NCBI RefSeq assembly: GCF_015207425.1
Contig: NZ_JADEWZ010000020.1
Span: forward strand, 1-64,000
DNA length: 64,000 nt
Direction of reading: 5' to 3'
Source: Lusitaniella coriacea LEGE 07157
GTDB taxonomy: Bacteria; Cyanobacteriota; Cyanobacteriia; Cyanobacteriales; Spirulinaceae
Part shown: one piece after another, positions 9,586 through 17,743 of the stretch
Layout: each line of letters starts with the position of its first letter
How positions within the stretch are numbered: position 1 is the first letter of the stretch
Position numbers and translations under genes: made by a program
Notes under the pieces: model-generated
Told to the model about the DNA's origin: nothing
The model's database searches: none
The model's input: only the letters and a program-made list of their open reading frames with translations

Positions 9586-9945
9586 GTGTTATTGAAATCT
9601 ACAACTCGTCACATTCGCCTCTACGCAGCAGAAGTCCAAGATAACGAGCTGATTGAGAGCAACAATGTTTTGACCTTAGATGTCGATCCCGATAACGAAT
9701 TTAATTGGAGTGAAGATGCCCTACAACGGGTTTACCATCAATTTGACGAGCTAGTGGAATCTTACAGCAACCAAGATTTGACGGAATACAATCTCCGTCG
9801 CATTGGTTCTGATTTGGAACACTTGATTCGCGATCTCTTGCAACAAGGTCAAATTAGTTACAATCTTCAGGGGCGCGTTCTCAACTACAGTATGGGATTG
9901 CCTCGCATGGAAAGCCCAGAATCCGAAGGAAAGTACGCCAGTTAA
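9586..9945 (+). CDS. ndhM: NAD(P)H-quinone oxidoreductase subunit M
   Basis: NdhM is a small stromal-side subunit of the cyanobacterial and chloroplast NDH-1 complex, which carries out cyclic electron flow and respiration at the thylakoid membrane. The 119-residue protein starts [17 protein letters not shown] and has the family signatures [32 protein letters not shown] and [10 protein letters not shown]. The start is GTG 9586, preceded by AAGGAGA at correct spacing; an in-frame ATG at 9469 would add 39 unrelated residues and is rejected. The length matches the family. It is followed 28 bases later by a small membrane protein gene, probably in the same transcript. Confidence 0.95.
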   Translation: MLLKSTTRHIRLYAAEVQDNELIESNNVLTLDVDPDNEFNWSEDALQRVYHQFDELVESYSNQDLTEYNLRRIGSDLEHLIRDLLQQGQISYNLQGRVLNYSMGLPRMESPESEGKYAS

Positions 9946-9973
9946 ATCCTAAATCCCTTACCCTATTGCAACT

Positions 9974-10216
9974 TTGTCCTCTGATAAATCTCTAAATCCC
10001 TGGCATTACAAACCCTGGTGGTGTCAACCTTGGTCGATCGTGCTAACCGGAATTCTCCTGGTGGTGGGAAGCGGTTTTCTCAGCAATCGCCTGTGGGTTG
10101 CCGCGATCGTTGCCTTGCCCATTTTAATGTGGTGGGGCTATTTTCTAATTCTCTGGCCGAGACTGATGCAAAGTAGTGGAATTTTGTCCGAATACCATCG
10201 AGAATTGCGAGATTAA
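9974..10216 (+). CDS. Small two-helix membrane protein, conserved in cyanobacteria (DUF6737-like)
   Basis: This is an 80-residue protein. A tryptophan-rich start (NPWHYKPWWCQPWSI) leads into two hydrophobic helices (about 21-38 and 41-62) and a short polar tail. The start codon appears to be TTG at 9974; there is no ATG at a suitable place and no strong ribosome site. I believe it belongs to a small uncharacterised family of cyanobacterial membrane proteins (DUF6737), but that name is from memory. It follows ndhM closely, which suggests cotranscription. Role unknown. Confidence 0.72.
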   Translation: MSSDKSLNPWHYKPWWCQPWSIVLTGILLVVGSGFLSNRLWVAAIVALPILMWWGYFLILWPRLMQSSGILSEYHRELRD

Positions 10217-10253
10217 AAATCTTTGAGGGTAAATTTGGTTAACATCGGATTGT

Positions 10254-10432
10254 TAAGCTAAAACACATTCAAATTGGGTATCGAGCGCTCTGTCTCAAAG
10301 CCGTCAATCTCTCACCGTGTCACCGCGTCCCCCATTCCCCGTGTCAGCCCTAACTAAGGCGATTCAAACGGATTTTATATCACCCCATCCCCGTGTCAGT
10401 CTCATTCACAATTTTAAATGCATAGCAGCTTA
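10254..10432 (+). repeat. Family A element, copy A1
   Basis: This 179-base element has ends TAAGCT and AGCTTA as inverted repeats. It begins aaacacattcaaattggg and ends aaatgcatagcagctta. The inside has runs of accgtgtc and cccattcccc. Other full copies are at 41912-42045 (minus) and 53547-53750, with partial ones at 18842, 38843, 36708 and 58021. Its last base is the first base of the PP2C start codon, so the element forms the whole leader of that gene. Confidence 0.75.
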
Positions 10433-12636
10433 TGCTCCACTGCTCCAATTCCAACTGCCAAGTAGCTAATTCCCCGGACGATCGATTTTGTCTCAGGTGC
10501 AAAACGCCGCTAATCCATCGCTATTTATGGGCAGTGGGAACGGAAATGCTTGCGAATTCCCCCGGTCAAATCCTCGATGAGCGCTATCTCATCATCCAAC
10601 CGCAAATTGTTCTCGATACAAAACCCGCTCAACCACTAGCCCTCTCCTCAGACGTTCCCAATTGGATTGCGCCCTATCTCAAACTGTTTGCCTATCGCTT
10701 GCACGTACCGCAAGTGTATGGACAAGTCGCCCCAAGCGGTGCAGCAGGATCGATCTGGTTGTTGGAGTATGGCAGTTTTCCCAGCAGCGTCACCGAGCAG
10801 TTCGCGCGGGGTCGATTTTTTTCAACCTTGAACGAGGCGTGGGTTCATGGGAATTCCCTGCGCCAGCTCAATTGGTTGGGGCAAATTGCTCGCTTGTGGG
10901 ATCCGCTTCAAGACCAGGGAGTGGCTTCGAGTTTGTTGAACCCTTCCTTGTTGCGGATCAATGGTTCTGTGCTGCTGCTGCGGGAGTTGCAAGGGGATGG
11001 GAACGAAGAATTGCCAACTTTGGCGCGTCTCGGTCGGTTGTGGTCGCAATGGACGCAGGATGCATCTCCCACCATTCAGCCATTTTTGAAAAATACCTGC
11101 GAACAATTGGAGTCCGGCGCGATCGCGAACGCCGAGCAATTAATCGCGGCATTAGATTTTGCCCTCGCCGAGTGCGGTAGCCGCGCAACCCGACAGTATC
11201 AAATTTATACTCGCACCGATGCAGGGCCCAGTCGCGACCACAACGAAGATGCTTGCTATCCCGCAGAAGGCAACGTGGCGCGCGTCGAACCCCAAGCCGC
11301 TCCCCTCGCGATCGTCTGCGATGGCATTGGGGGACATGATGGGGGAGAAATTGCATCCCACCTGGCAATTAATACGATTCAGGAGCAAGTTTCGCGACAG
11401 TCCTCCAGCACGAATTCCTCTAACCCTTCCCTCACGCTACAACTCCTAGAAGAAGCCGTTTGTAAAGCCAACGATCTCCTCAGCGACCGCAACGATAGCG
11501 AACAACGGCACGATCGCCAGCGCATGGGGACAACCCTGGTCATGGCGTTGGCGCGCGCTCACGAAATGTATCTCACTCATGTGGGGGATTCTCGAATTTA
11601 TTGGATCGCGCGATCGGGTTGCTATCAAGTCACCCTGGATGACGATCTCGCATCTCGCGAAGTTCGCTTGGGTTACACCCTCTATCGCCATGCCCTCAAC
11701 TATTCCAACGCAGGGGCTTTGGTTCAGGCATTAGGAATGAGCGCCTCTTCTCGCCTATACCCGACTGTCAATCGCATTACCCTCGATGAAGATGGAGTCT
11801 TTTTGCTGTGTTCTGATGGCTTAAGCGATTTCGATCGCGTGGAACAATATTGGGAGACGGAAATCTTACCGATTCTCTCAGAAGAAACCGATATCGCTCA
11901 GGCGGTGGAACGCCTCGTCCACATTGCCAATACCCAAAATGGTCACGATAATGTAACGGTTGCCCTGCTTTGGGTTCGGGTCAGCTTGCCCCAAACGCCC
12001 CAAACGCCCATTCAGGCACTCGATCGACTCCCCCGCATTGCCCAAACCGCCCGACCCGCTCCCGCATCGCCCTCCTCCCAAGGGACGCAACCTGCAATCC
12101 CCCCGGAAACCCCTCAAACATCCCCTCCCCCCTTACTAAGAGCGCTAACCCTTCTCGCCCTGCTGGGGTTGGGTTTAGGCGGACTGTCCTATGGCTTGTT
12201 TCCTGAAGTGCGATCGCGCGTCAATGCCCTAGGAACAAGGGAAAAAGACGAACCCGCACTCGCCCCAACCTCTTCCCCATTACCGGAACCGCCCCTGGAA
12301 GTGGGCAATGCCCTCAAGCTGCCAACGGAGATTACCCTATATTCCCAACCCGCCGCCGAACCGACGACCGCCGACAAAATCATCGTTCCTCCCGGAACCG
12401 TCTTGCAAGTCGTCCAAAAACAGGCAATGGAGGACAAAACCCTGTGGCTCAAGTTCAAAACTTGCGCAACTGCGCCCAGCAATCCGCCCCAATTGCAACC
12501 TCTCCCACCTCAAGAAGGGTGGATTGCCGCCGATACCCTCTCCCTACTCGCTCCCCAACCCCTAACCGCCCTTCCCCCAGGGTGTCAAACGCCAACCCCT
12601 CGCCCTAATTCTCAACCCCCAACCCCCGAACTTTAA
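10432..12636 (+). CDS. Zinc-ribbon PP2C-family protein phosphatase
   Basis: This 734-residue protein removes phosphate from Ser/Thr residues, by family. The N-terminus is a C4 zinc ribbon (Cys4, Cys9, Cys20, Cys23). Residues about 30-250 are of unknown fold. The PP2C domain spans about 255-515, with metal-binding Asp residues in DHNEDA, CDGIGGHDGG (Asp297), THVGDSR, CSDGLSDFD (Asp462) and GHDNVTV. After a Pro-rich linker comes one membrane helix (about 563-585) and an SH3-like C-terminal part (about 615-720), which probably lies outside the cytosol. The start ATG abuts a repeat element and has no ribosome site, but the zinc ribbon begins three residues later, so it cannot be far wrong. The CHAT-FHA gene follows after 80 bases. 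Confidence 0.92.
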   Translation: MLHCSNSNCQVANSPDDRFCLRCKTPLIHRYLWAVGTEMLANSPGQILDERYLIIQPQIVLDTKPAQPLALSSDVPNWIAPYLKLFAYRLHVPQVYGQVAPSGAAGSIWLLEYGSFPSSVTEQFARGRFFSTLNEAWVHGNSLRQLNWLGQIARLWDPLQDQGVASSLLNPSLLRINGSVLLLRELQGDGNEELPTLARLGRLWSQWTQDASPTIQPFLKNTCEQLESGAIANAEQLIAALDFALAECGSRATRQYQIYTRTDAGPSRDHNEDACYPAEGNVARVEPQAAPLAIVCDGIGGHDGGEIASHLAINTIQEQVSRQSSSTNSSNPSLTLQLLEEAVCKANDLLSDRNDSEQRHDRQRMGTTLVMALARAHEMYLTHVGDSRIYWIARSGCYQVTLDDDLASREVRLGYTLYRHALNYSNAGALVQALGMSASSRLYPTVNRITLDEDGVFLLCSDGLSDFDRVEQYWETEILPILSEETDIAQAVERLVHIANTQNGHDNVTVALLWVRVSLPQTPQTPIQALDRLPRIAQTARPAPASPSSQGTQPAIPPETPQTSPPPLLRALTLLALLGLGLGGLSYGLFPEVRSRVNALGTREKDEPALAPTSSPLPEPPLEVGNALKLPTEITLYSQPAAEPTTADKIIVPPGTVLQVVQKQAMEDKTLWLKFKTCATAPSNPPQLQPLPPQEGWIAADTLSLLAPQPLTALPPGCQTPTPRPNSQPPTPEL

Positions 12637-12716
12637 CTTTCCTCGCCTTTAGGCAAGGAAGAATGTCAAACTGAGTATCGTAGATCGAATTTCTGGATGC
12701 AATTGAAGGTTGCAGT

Positions 12717-14330
12717 ATGCCTGTCGGAGTAAATCCTTGTTTGAGTTTAGCGATCGCGCGCCTATCCACCGCCAGCCCAGAGCATTTTGCTATCTGGGTT
12801 CTCCAAGCCCCCCTTCCCGGAGCCTACGTCCACCACGACTGCATTTGGTTGGAGGAACTCACCCAACAATGGTTGGCATGGCAACAAATGTTTTCCGTGC
12901 AAAACCAACCCCATCTCCCCGTCGTCCACCCCCTATTGCCCACCTTTCCACCACTCAATCCGGAAACTTCAGCTAGAGGCTATAGCGGGCGATTGATGCA
13001 GGAATTTGGAATGTCCCTGTGGCAATGGCTTTTTAGCGGCTCGATTCGCAACAGCCTTGCTCAAAGTCGAGGAATGGCAATCGGACAAAGCAAACCCCTG
13101 CGCTTGCGACTCGATATTCGCGATCCCAACCTGATTCCCCTTCCCTGGGAAATCATGCAACCCGAAGCCGGAAAACAATCCATCGCTCTCAATCAACAAC
13201 TCCTCTTCAGCCGCACCACCAACGATGTCGATCCCCTCAGTTTGGTGCGCGCCCGCGAAGAGTTAAATATTCTCTTGGTCTTGGGTCAAAATTCGGAGCG
13301 CGCCAGTCAAAGCGACGATCTCCTGCAACTTCAACAAGAGGCAGATATTCTGATCCAAGCCATCAAACAGCATCCCATTCCCGGCACTCCCGTGGAGCAA
13401 TTCACCGCTCCCGTTCCCGCGCGCGTCCAACCCCTGATTCAACCGACGACTGCCGCCCTGATCGACGCTCTCGAACAAGGCAATTACAATGTCTTCTTTT
13501 ACGCGGGTCACGGCATTCCCGCCCCCGATGGTGGCTCCCTCCTTCTCTCAAGGGATGCAACGATTAATGGAACAGAACTCGCTCAGGTTCTCGCGCGAAC
13601 CAAAATTGTCCTAGCGGTGTTCAACGCCTGTTGGGGAGCGCAACCCGATCGCATCGAACAGCGCACGATTCCGCGCAGCAGTTTGGCAGAAGTTTTGATT
13701 CATCACGGCGTTCCCGCAGTCTTAGCCATGCGCGACCTGATTGCCGATCGCGAAGCGCTCAGTTTCATTGAAACCTTTACCGAAGCCCTGGCTCAACGAA
13801 TGCCTATCGATCTCGCGGTTGCGATGGCGAGACAGCAACTCCTCACTCTCTATAAATTCAATCAACCCGCTTGGACGCTACCCATTTTGTATATGCATCC
13901 GGAGTTTGAGGGGGAACTGATTCAATCCATCGATCGCGGCATTACCGAACTGCCAACCATTCTCCCCAGCCATTTTGATGCTCCCCACCCCGTCGCCTTA
14001 CTGCGGTCTTTAGAGGATGACGATCGGGTTTGGCAAATTCGCGGCGGATTGATGCGAGTGGGACGGCGACCGGAAAACGATCTCGTGATTTCAGAGCAGT
14101 GGGTCAGTCAAAAGCACGCGAAAATTTTCTGTCGCGAAACGGGAAGAGAGCCAGGGGCGAGTACTCCCAGTTATTTTCTCGAAGATGACTCCCGCTACGG
14201 CACTTTTATTTCTAGCGCCGAGGGATGGCAAAAAATTCATCACCAAGAAGTTGTTTTGCAATCGGGGGTACAGATTAAATTTGGAAGTTTGCAGGGTCAA
14301 GGACTAGAGTTCGCGATCGAAGTGGAGTAG
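12717..14330 (+). CDS. CHAT-FHA domain protein
   Basis: This 537-residue cytosolic protein joins a CHAT caspase-like peptidase to a phosphothreonine-binding FHA domain. CHAT spans about 130-400, with His265 in FYAGHGIP and Cys305 in FNACWGAQ, so the catalytic pair is intact. FHA occupies about 440-535: GLMRVGRRPENDLVI, then VSQKHAKI and DDSRYGTF give the conserved Gly-Arg, Ser-x-x-His and Asn/Gly-type positions. Residues 1-125 resemble the helical region often preceding CHAT in such proteins. A GAAGG site sits six bases before the ATG. It directly follows a PP2C phosphatase gene, so reversible threonine phosphorylation read by FHA could control the protease; this is inference. Confidence 0.9.
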   Translation: MPVGVNPCLSLAIARLSTASPEHFAIWVLQAPLPGAYVHHDCIWLEELTQQWLAWQQMFSVQNQPHLPVVHPLLPTFPPLNPETSARGYSGRLMQEFGMSLWQWLFSGSIRNSLAQSRGMAIGQSKPLRLRLDIRDPNLIPLPWEIMQPEAGKQSIALNQQLLFSRTTNDVDPLSLVRAREELNILLVLGQNSERASQSDDLLQLQQEADILIQAIKQHPIPGTPVEQFTAPVPARVQPLIQPTTAALIDALEQGNYNVFFYAGHGIPAPDGGSLLLSRDATINGTELAQVLARTKIVLAVFNACWGAQPDRIEQRTIPRSSLAEVLIHHGVPAVLAMRDLIADREALSFIETFTEALAQRMPIDLAVAMARQQLLTLYKFNQPAWTLPILYMHPEFEGELIQSIDRGITELPTILPSHFDAPHPVALLRSLEDDDRVWQIRGGLMRVGRRPENDLVISEQWVSQKHAKIFCRETGREPGASTPSYFLEDDSRYGTFISSAEGWQKIHHQEVVLQSGVQIKFGSLQGQGLEFAIEVE

Positions 14331-14456
14331 GATTCTGTATATTAATCGTGAATCAATGGAAATTTAATTTTCAAATGGTTCGGAACGCGACCCTATCGCC
14401 GTGTAGGTATTCATAGTCAGTTGGGAGTATTCGGTAGGACTAGAAGGAGAATTATT

Positions 14457-15041
14457 ATGCTCGATCGATCGATTAATTGCCAAAACGATATTACCAAGCT
14501 CAAAACCGTTCAAGCAGAGTTCCTAGAGGCGCTCTTAGAAAAGGAAGCCATTTATCCCTGGAATCCGGCAGAACCCGAAACAGAAGAATATTTAGCACAC
14601 CTCGAACAGGAATTTTCCCTGGCGGATTGGTCGGAAACTCAGGACGTTCTTCCCCGCACCGAAGGCTTATTTTCTGCTTTCGATCGATGCTGGTCTGCTT
14701 CTGGTGTTGAAGCGCTGTGCGATTCGCTATGGGAGCGTTTTGGGGAGTGCGTTCCTAGAAAATGGCTGGGCGCGATCGCGGCTCAAGCGGAAACTCTAGC
14801 TTCTCAGGAAATGCACTTGGCAGATCGCCTCGTTCAGTGCGTTCAACCCATTTTGTCTCAGTGGGGAGAAGAGGATTTGTATTTGTTTGCCCGTCCGTTT
14901 GTCTATGCAATGCGTTCTGCGGAGCAAGAGGATTGCGATCGCGTGGATTGGGACACGCTTTCCCCAATCGAACGGGCGCGCTATACCCTAAAAATTGCCC
15001 GCTATGCCGTGAAACAGTTGGAAGCAAACGATTCCGATTGA
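14457..15041 (+). CDS. Hypothetical protein, helical
   Basis: The protein has 194 residues and I do not recognise its family. It is acidic, rich in Trp, Leu and Glu, predicted mainly helical, with no signal or membrane segment and no clear catalytic motif. Four cysteines are scattered through it. ATG 14457 follows AGAAGGAG at good spacing and is preferred to ATG 14421. It lies 126 bases after the CHAT-FHA gene on the same strand and may be a third member of that transcript. A hairpin follows at 15088-15108. Confidence 0.75.
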   Translation: MLDRSINCQNDITKLKTVQAEFLEALLEKEAIYPWNPAEPETEEYLAHLEQEFSLADWSETQDVLPRTEGLFSAFDRCWSASGVEALCDSLWERFGECVPRKWLGAIAAQAETLASQEMHLADRLVQCVQPILSQWGEEDLYLFARPFVYAMRSAEQEDCDRVDWDTLSPIERARYTLKIARYAVKQLEANDSD

Positions 15042-15087
15042 GTGACCGATATTGTTTTCAATGTTGGAGTTATGAACAATAATGATG

Positions 15088-15108
15088 AGGCGGACTGCTC
15101 GTCCGCCT
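15088..15108 (+). terminator. Hairpin, terminator-like without T-run
   Basis: A perfect 8-base stem (AGGCGGAC and GTCCGCCT) surrounds loop tgctc, 46 bases past the hypothetical gene and 13 bases before the next ATG. There is no T-run, so termination is uncertain. It is one of several GC-rich intergenic hairpins in the window with similar geometry (53453, 56471, 63010). Confidence 0.45.
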
Positions 15109-15121
15109 TACTTGTTAAAGA

Positions 15122-15568
15122 ATGAAACGAGTTTTTAAATTTTTATCTTTGTCTGGGCGCGATCGCGCGCTTTTGTTGAGTGCAATGCTACTACTCGCAG
15201 CAATCCGCTTGGGACTGGTCTTTCTGCCCTTTCAAACCTTGCGTCGCCTACTGGGGAAAATAGCTCGATCCTCCCGTGTAGAATCGAGAATGGAGAGATC
15301 GCGCGATCGTATTATTTGGGCAGTTGAAACCGCCAGTCGCTACCTTCCCGGTCAAAGTCGCTGTTTGGCAAGAGCATTAACCGCTCAAGTCCTGCTCTCT
15401 CGTCAGGGCTACGAGGCTCAAATTCGCATCGGCGTGGCGAAAGATAGTAGAGGTCATCTAGAAGCTCATGCCTGGGTTGAGAGCCAAGGAAACGTCGTTC
15501 TGGGGCGTTTGAGCAACTGGGAGCGGTTTACCCCATTGCCTCATTTAGATGCGCCTCGTAGGAATTGA
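15122..15568 (+). CDS. Lasso peptide B2-type transglutaminase-like protein
   Basis: The protein has 148 residues. It has one or two hydrophobic segments (about 14-40) and then the B2/Transglut_core3 domain: SRCLARALTAQVLLSRQG carries the catalytic Cys, and GHLEAHAWVE carries the catalytic His. In lasso peptide pathways, B2 is the leader peptidase that works with a PqqD-like B1 and an asparagine-synthetase-like cyclase. None of these, nor a clear precursor peptide, is nearby, so the present role is uncertain; the gene may be an orphan acting on another peptide. It faces the sulfotransferase gene end to end, 52 bases apart, a pairing also seen in some cyanobacterial B2 clusters. Confidence 0.82.
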   Translation: MKRVFKFLSLSGRDRALLLSAMLLLAAIRLGLVFLPFQTLRRLLGKIARSSRVESRMERSRDRIIWAVETASRYLPGQSRCLARALTAQVLLSRQGYEAQIRIGVAKDSRGHLEAHAWVESQGNVVLGRLSNWERFTPLPHLDAPRRN

Positions 15569-15620
15569 CACGGAGACGTGGGGACAATTACCCATTCTTC
15601 TGATGACTAAAGCCGATCCT

Positions 15621-16520
15621 CTACACTTTTAGCCAATCCGAAAGATCGCGATCGATTAACTCCTGAAGTTCTAGAATATCCTCGCGATAAAGATCGACCA
15701 ACAACGCTCGTTCCTCCTGAGAAAGCGCCCCATGACTCTTATCTGCCGAATTTAAATTAATTAAACTTTGGCGAATTGCCTGCCTTTTTTCTTCCGGTAA
15801 AAACACTTTAAGAGTAGAAGCAACCGCCGTTCGCAATGGATTTTGCTTGCGTAACATTCGGTTAATCGATTGATTTTTAGGAACTTGAGCGGTTTGAGCG
15901 CGACGAGAAGTATCGGGTTTAAGAGTATCATCCACCCCAATAAAGCGATACATTTCCTGCATGAATGAGATGGAATCCTTACACAGATCCTCGTATAAAT
16001 AAACGCGGATTTTCTCGCGATCGAACTGTTCGTAAAAATGCTTTAATTGTTGGGCATAAAATCCCTTTCGTAAAATAAAAGATTTATGAGCGCTGAACTT
16101 CACTTGCTCTGACAAACTCTTGACCTTCGGCGAACCAATTGCATCGCGGATATGCATTAAGTGGTCGGAATGCGCCCGTTCTGTCGGATTTCGTAAAACG
16201 GCAATCAGTTTTGCATCGGGAACGTAACGTTTAATTCGCTCAATTGCAGTTTTATAGTGAAACAAATAGTTCGGAGACGCTTCCCCCAGTGCAATTTCAT
16301 CTTCTACCCCTGAAAAGAGTTGGCAATACTGTTCAAAGGTATTGATTTTTGTACTATTTTCAGAATTCCCATCCGCAATACGCTGTTCCCAATCTTTTTC
16401 TAGGAAATTGGTTTCCTTAACAGGGCTGAGGTACACTTGAGGATGTTGCTTGAGATAGCGATAAATTGAGGTTGTTCCTGCTTTTTGAACGCCGACAATC
16501 AGAAAGTTGGGTGATTTCAT
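15621..16520 (-). CDS. Sulfotransferase family protein
   Basis: This 299-residue protein is predicted to transfer a sulfuryl group from PAPS. The 5'-phosphosulfate loop is VGVQKAGTTSIYRYL near the N-terminus, and the 3'-phosphate motif is VLRNPTERAHSDHL (about 108-122). KETNFLEKDW matches the family's conserved early segment. No signal peptide or membrane helix is seen. The acceptor is unknown: polysaccharide, lipid or peptide are all possible. It converges with the B2-type peptidase gene. Upstream, 16619-16675 can fold into a three-way junction that would be in its leader if transcription starts before it. Confidence 0.88.
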   Translation of the reverse strand: MKSPNFLIVGVQKAGTTSIYRYLKQHPQVYLSPVKETNFLEKDWEQRIADGNSENSTKINTFEQYCQLFSGVEDEIALGEASPNYLFHYKTAIERIKRYVPDAKLIAVLRNPTERAHSDHLMHIRDAIGSPKVKSLSEQVKFSAHKSFILRKGFYAQQLKHFYEQFDREKIRVYLYEDLCKDSISFMQEMYRFIGVDDTLKPDTSRRAQTAQVPKNQSINRMLRKQNPLRTAVASTLKVFLPEEKRQAIRQSLINLNSADKSHGALSQEERALLVDLYREDILELQELIDRDLSDWLKV

Positions 16521-16829
16521 CGTTGTTAGAGTTGATAAGTTTCAGCGATCTTTGAATTGCTCTTGCATCTAACTTATATTTTGAGCCAACGAGAGCAATT
16601 GGGAAGTCTTAGCCTACTTACAGCATTCCCACAAATTTGTGGAATCTCACAAGCGTGAGTTGAATCTGTGCTGTAGACAAAAAAAATTCTTCCACACCCT
16701 ATTACTCTGAAGATATAACACTACGCATTGAGATTAGAACATCCGCGAGTTCCATAAGGTGAGAAAACCTGCGAGACTTCCACTACAGAAATTATCGCAG
16801 GTTAAAGCAAGGAACCTTTTTTCAATCTC
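16521..16829. other. Intergenic region with three-way-junction inverted repeats
   Basis: About 310 bases between rpaA (3' end) and the sulfotransferase (5' end). At 16619-16675 an outer stem (TACAGCA with TGCTGTA) encloses two hairpins: one at 16625-16645 around ACAAATTTGT and one at 16646-16659 (CTCAC aagc GTGAG). No T-run follows in either direction close by. The rest shows nothing recognisable. Confidence 0.45.
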
Positions 16830-17570
16830 TTATTCCGCTTGGGAGTCGCGTTCGTCTGCCATCTGTTCGCCGTTTGGTAATTCCAAGCAATACCCCGCAC
16901 CGTAAACGGTTTTAATATATTTTGGATGGCGAGGATCGGGTTCGAGTTTGGTGCGCAAATGCCGAATATGAACTCTAATTGTCTCAATATCGTCATCAGG
17001 ATCGTAACCCCAAACCTCTTTGAGGATTTCGCTAGGAGAGACGGTTTGTCCGTGGCGCTGAAGCAAGCAGTGGAGTAGCTCAAACTCTAAATGGGTCAAT
17101 TTAACGGTTTTCTCGAACCAAATCGCCTCGAAGCGTTCGGGAATCAACGTTAGGGGACCGTAGTTGAGAATTTCAGAGTGTTTTGCCGCTTGGGGAATGC
17201 GATCGGTTCGGCGCAATAATGCTCTTACCCTGGCGAGCATTTCTTCTAGCTCAAAGGGTTTAGTCATATAGTCGTCGGCACCCGCATTGAACCCTCCCAC
17301 TTTATCTTGGGTTTGATCGAGGGCGGTAAGCATCAAAACGGGAATGTCAGAGGTACGTTCATCGCGGCGAAGTCTCTGGCAGACGGTAAAACCGTCAACT
17401 TTAGGGAGCATTAAGTCAAGCAAAATCAGGTCTGGTTGAAGCTGAACGGCAAGTGCTTGACCCTTAATGCCATCCTTTGCCTGACTCACGTCATACCCAG
17501 CCATTTCCAAATTAACGGAGACTAATTCTGTAATTGCGGGATCGTCGTCGATGACCAGTATTCGCGGCAT
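16830..17570 (-). CDS. rpaA: Response regulator RpaA (circadian output)
   Basis: RpaA is the OmpR/PhoB-type regulator that converts KaiABC clock phase, through SasA and CikA, into genome-wide expression rhythms. The 246-residue protein has a receiver domain (1-120: acidic DDD at 8-10, phosphoacceptor Asp52 in LILLDLML, Lys in TKPFE) and a winged helix C-terminal domain (about 130-235). Long runs such as [32 protein letters not shown] and [17 protein letters not shown] are diagnostic of RpaA and distinguish it from RpaB. The length fits the family. It stands alone with no kinase gene nearby, as usual. A 170-base gap separates it from the upstream gene and probably holds its promoter. Confidence 0.96.
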   Translation of the reverse strand: MPRILVIDDDPAITELVSVNLEMAGYDVSQAKDGIKGQALAVQLQPDLILLDLMLPKVDGFTVCQRLRRDERTSDIPVLMLTALDQTQDKVGGFNAGADDYMTKPFELEEMLARVRALLRRTDRIPQAAKHSEILNYGPLTLIPERFEAIWFEKTVKLTHLEFELLHCLLQRHGQTVSPSEILKEVWGYDPDDDIETIRVHIRHLRTKLEPDPRHPKYIKTVYGAGYCLELPNGEQMADERDSQAE

Positions 17571-17743
17571 CTCTAGAGAGTATGAGCTATATGTTTATCT
17601 ATAGTTCTATTAAGAACTGTAGTGGGAACATGAAGATTCCTGTACTGATTATAAGCATTAAATCTGTATTTTTTGGGAAGTTTGTTCTGATTTGTCGATC
17701 GCGCGAAACATTTATGAAACTTTTGCGTTCGAGAGATTCGAGT

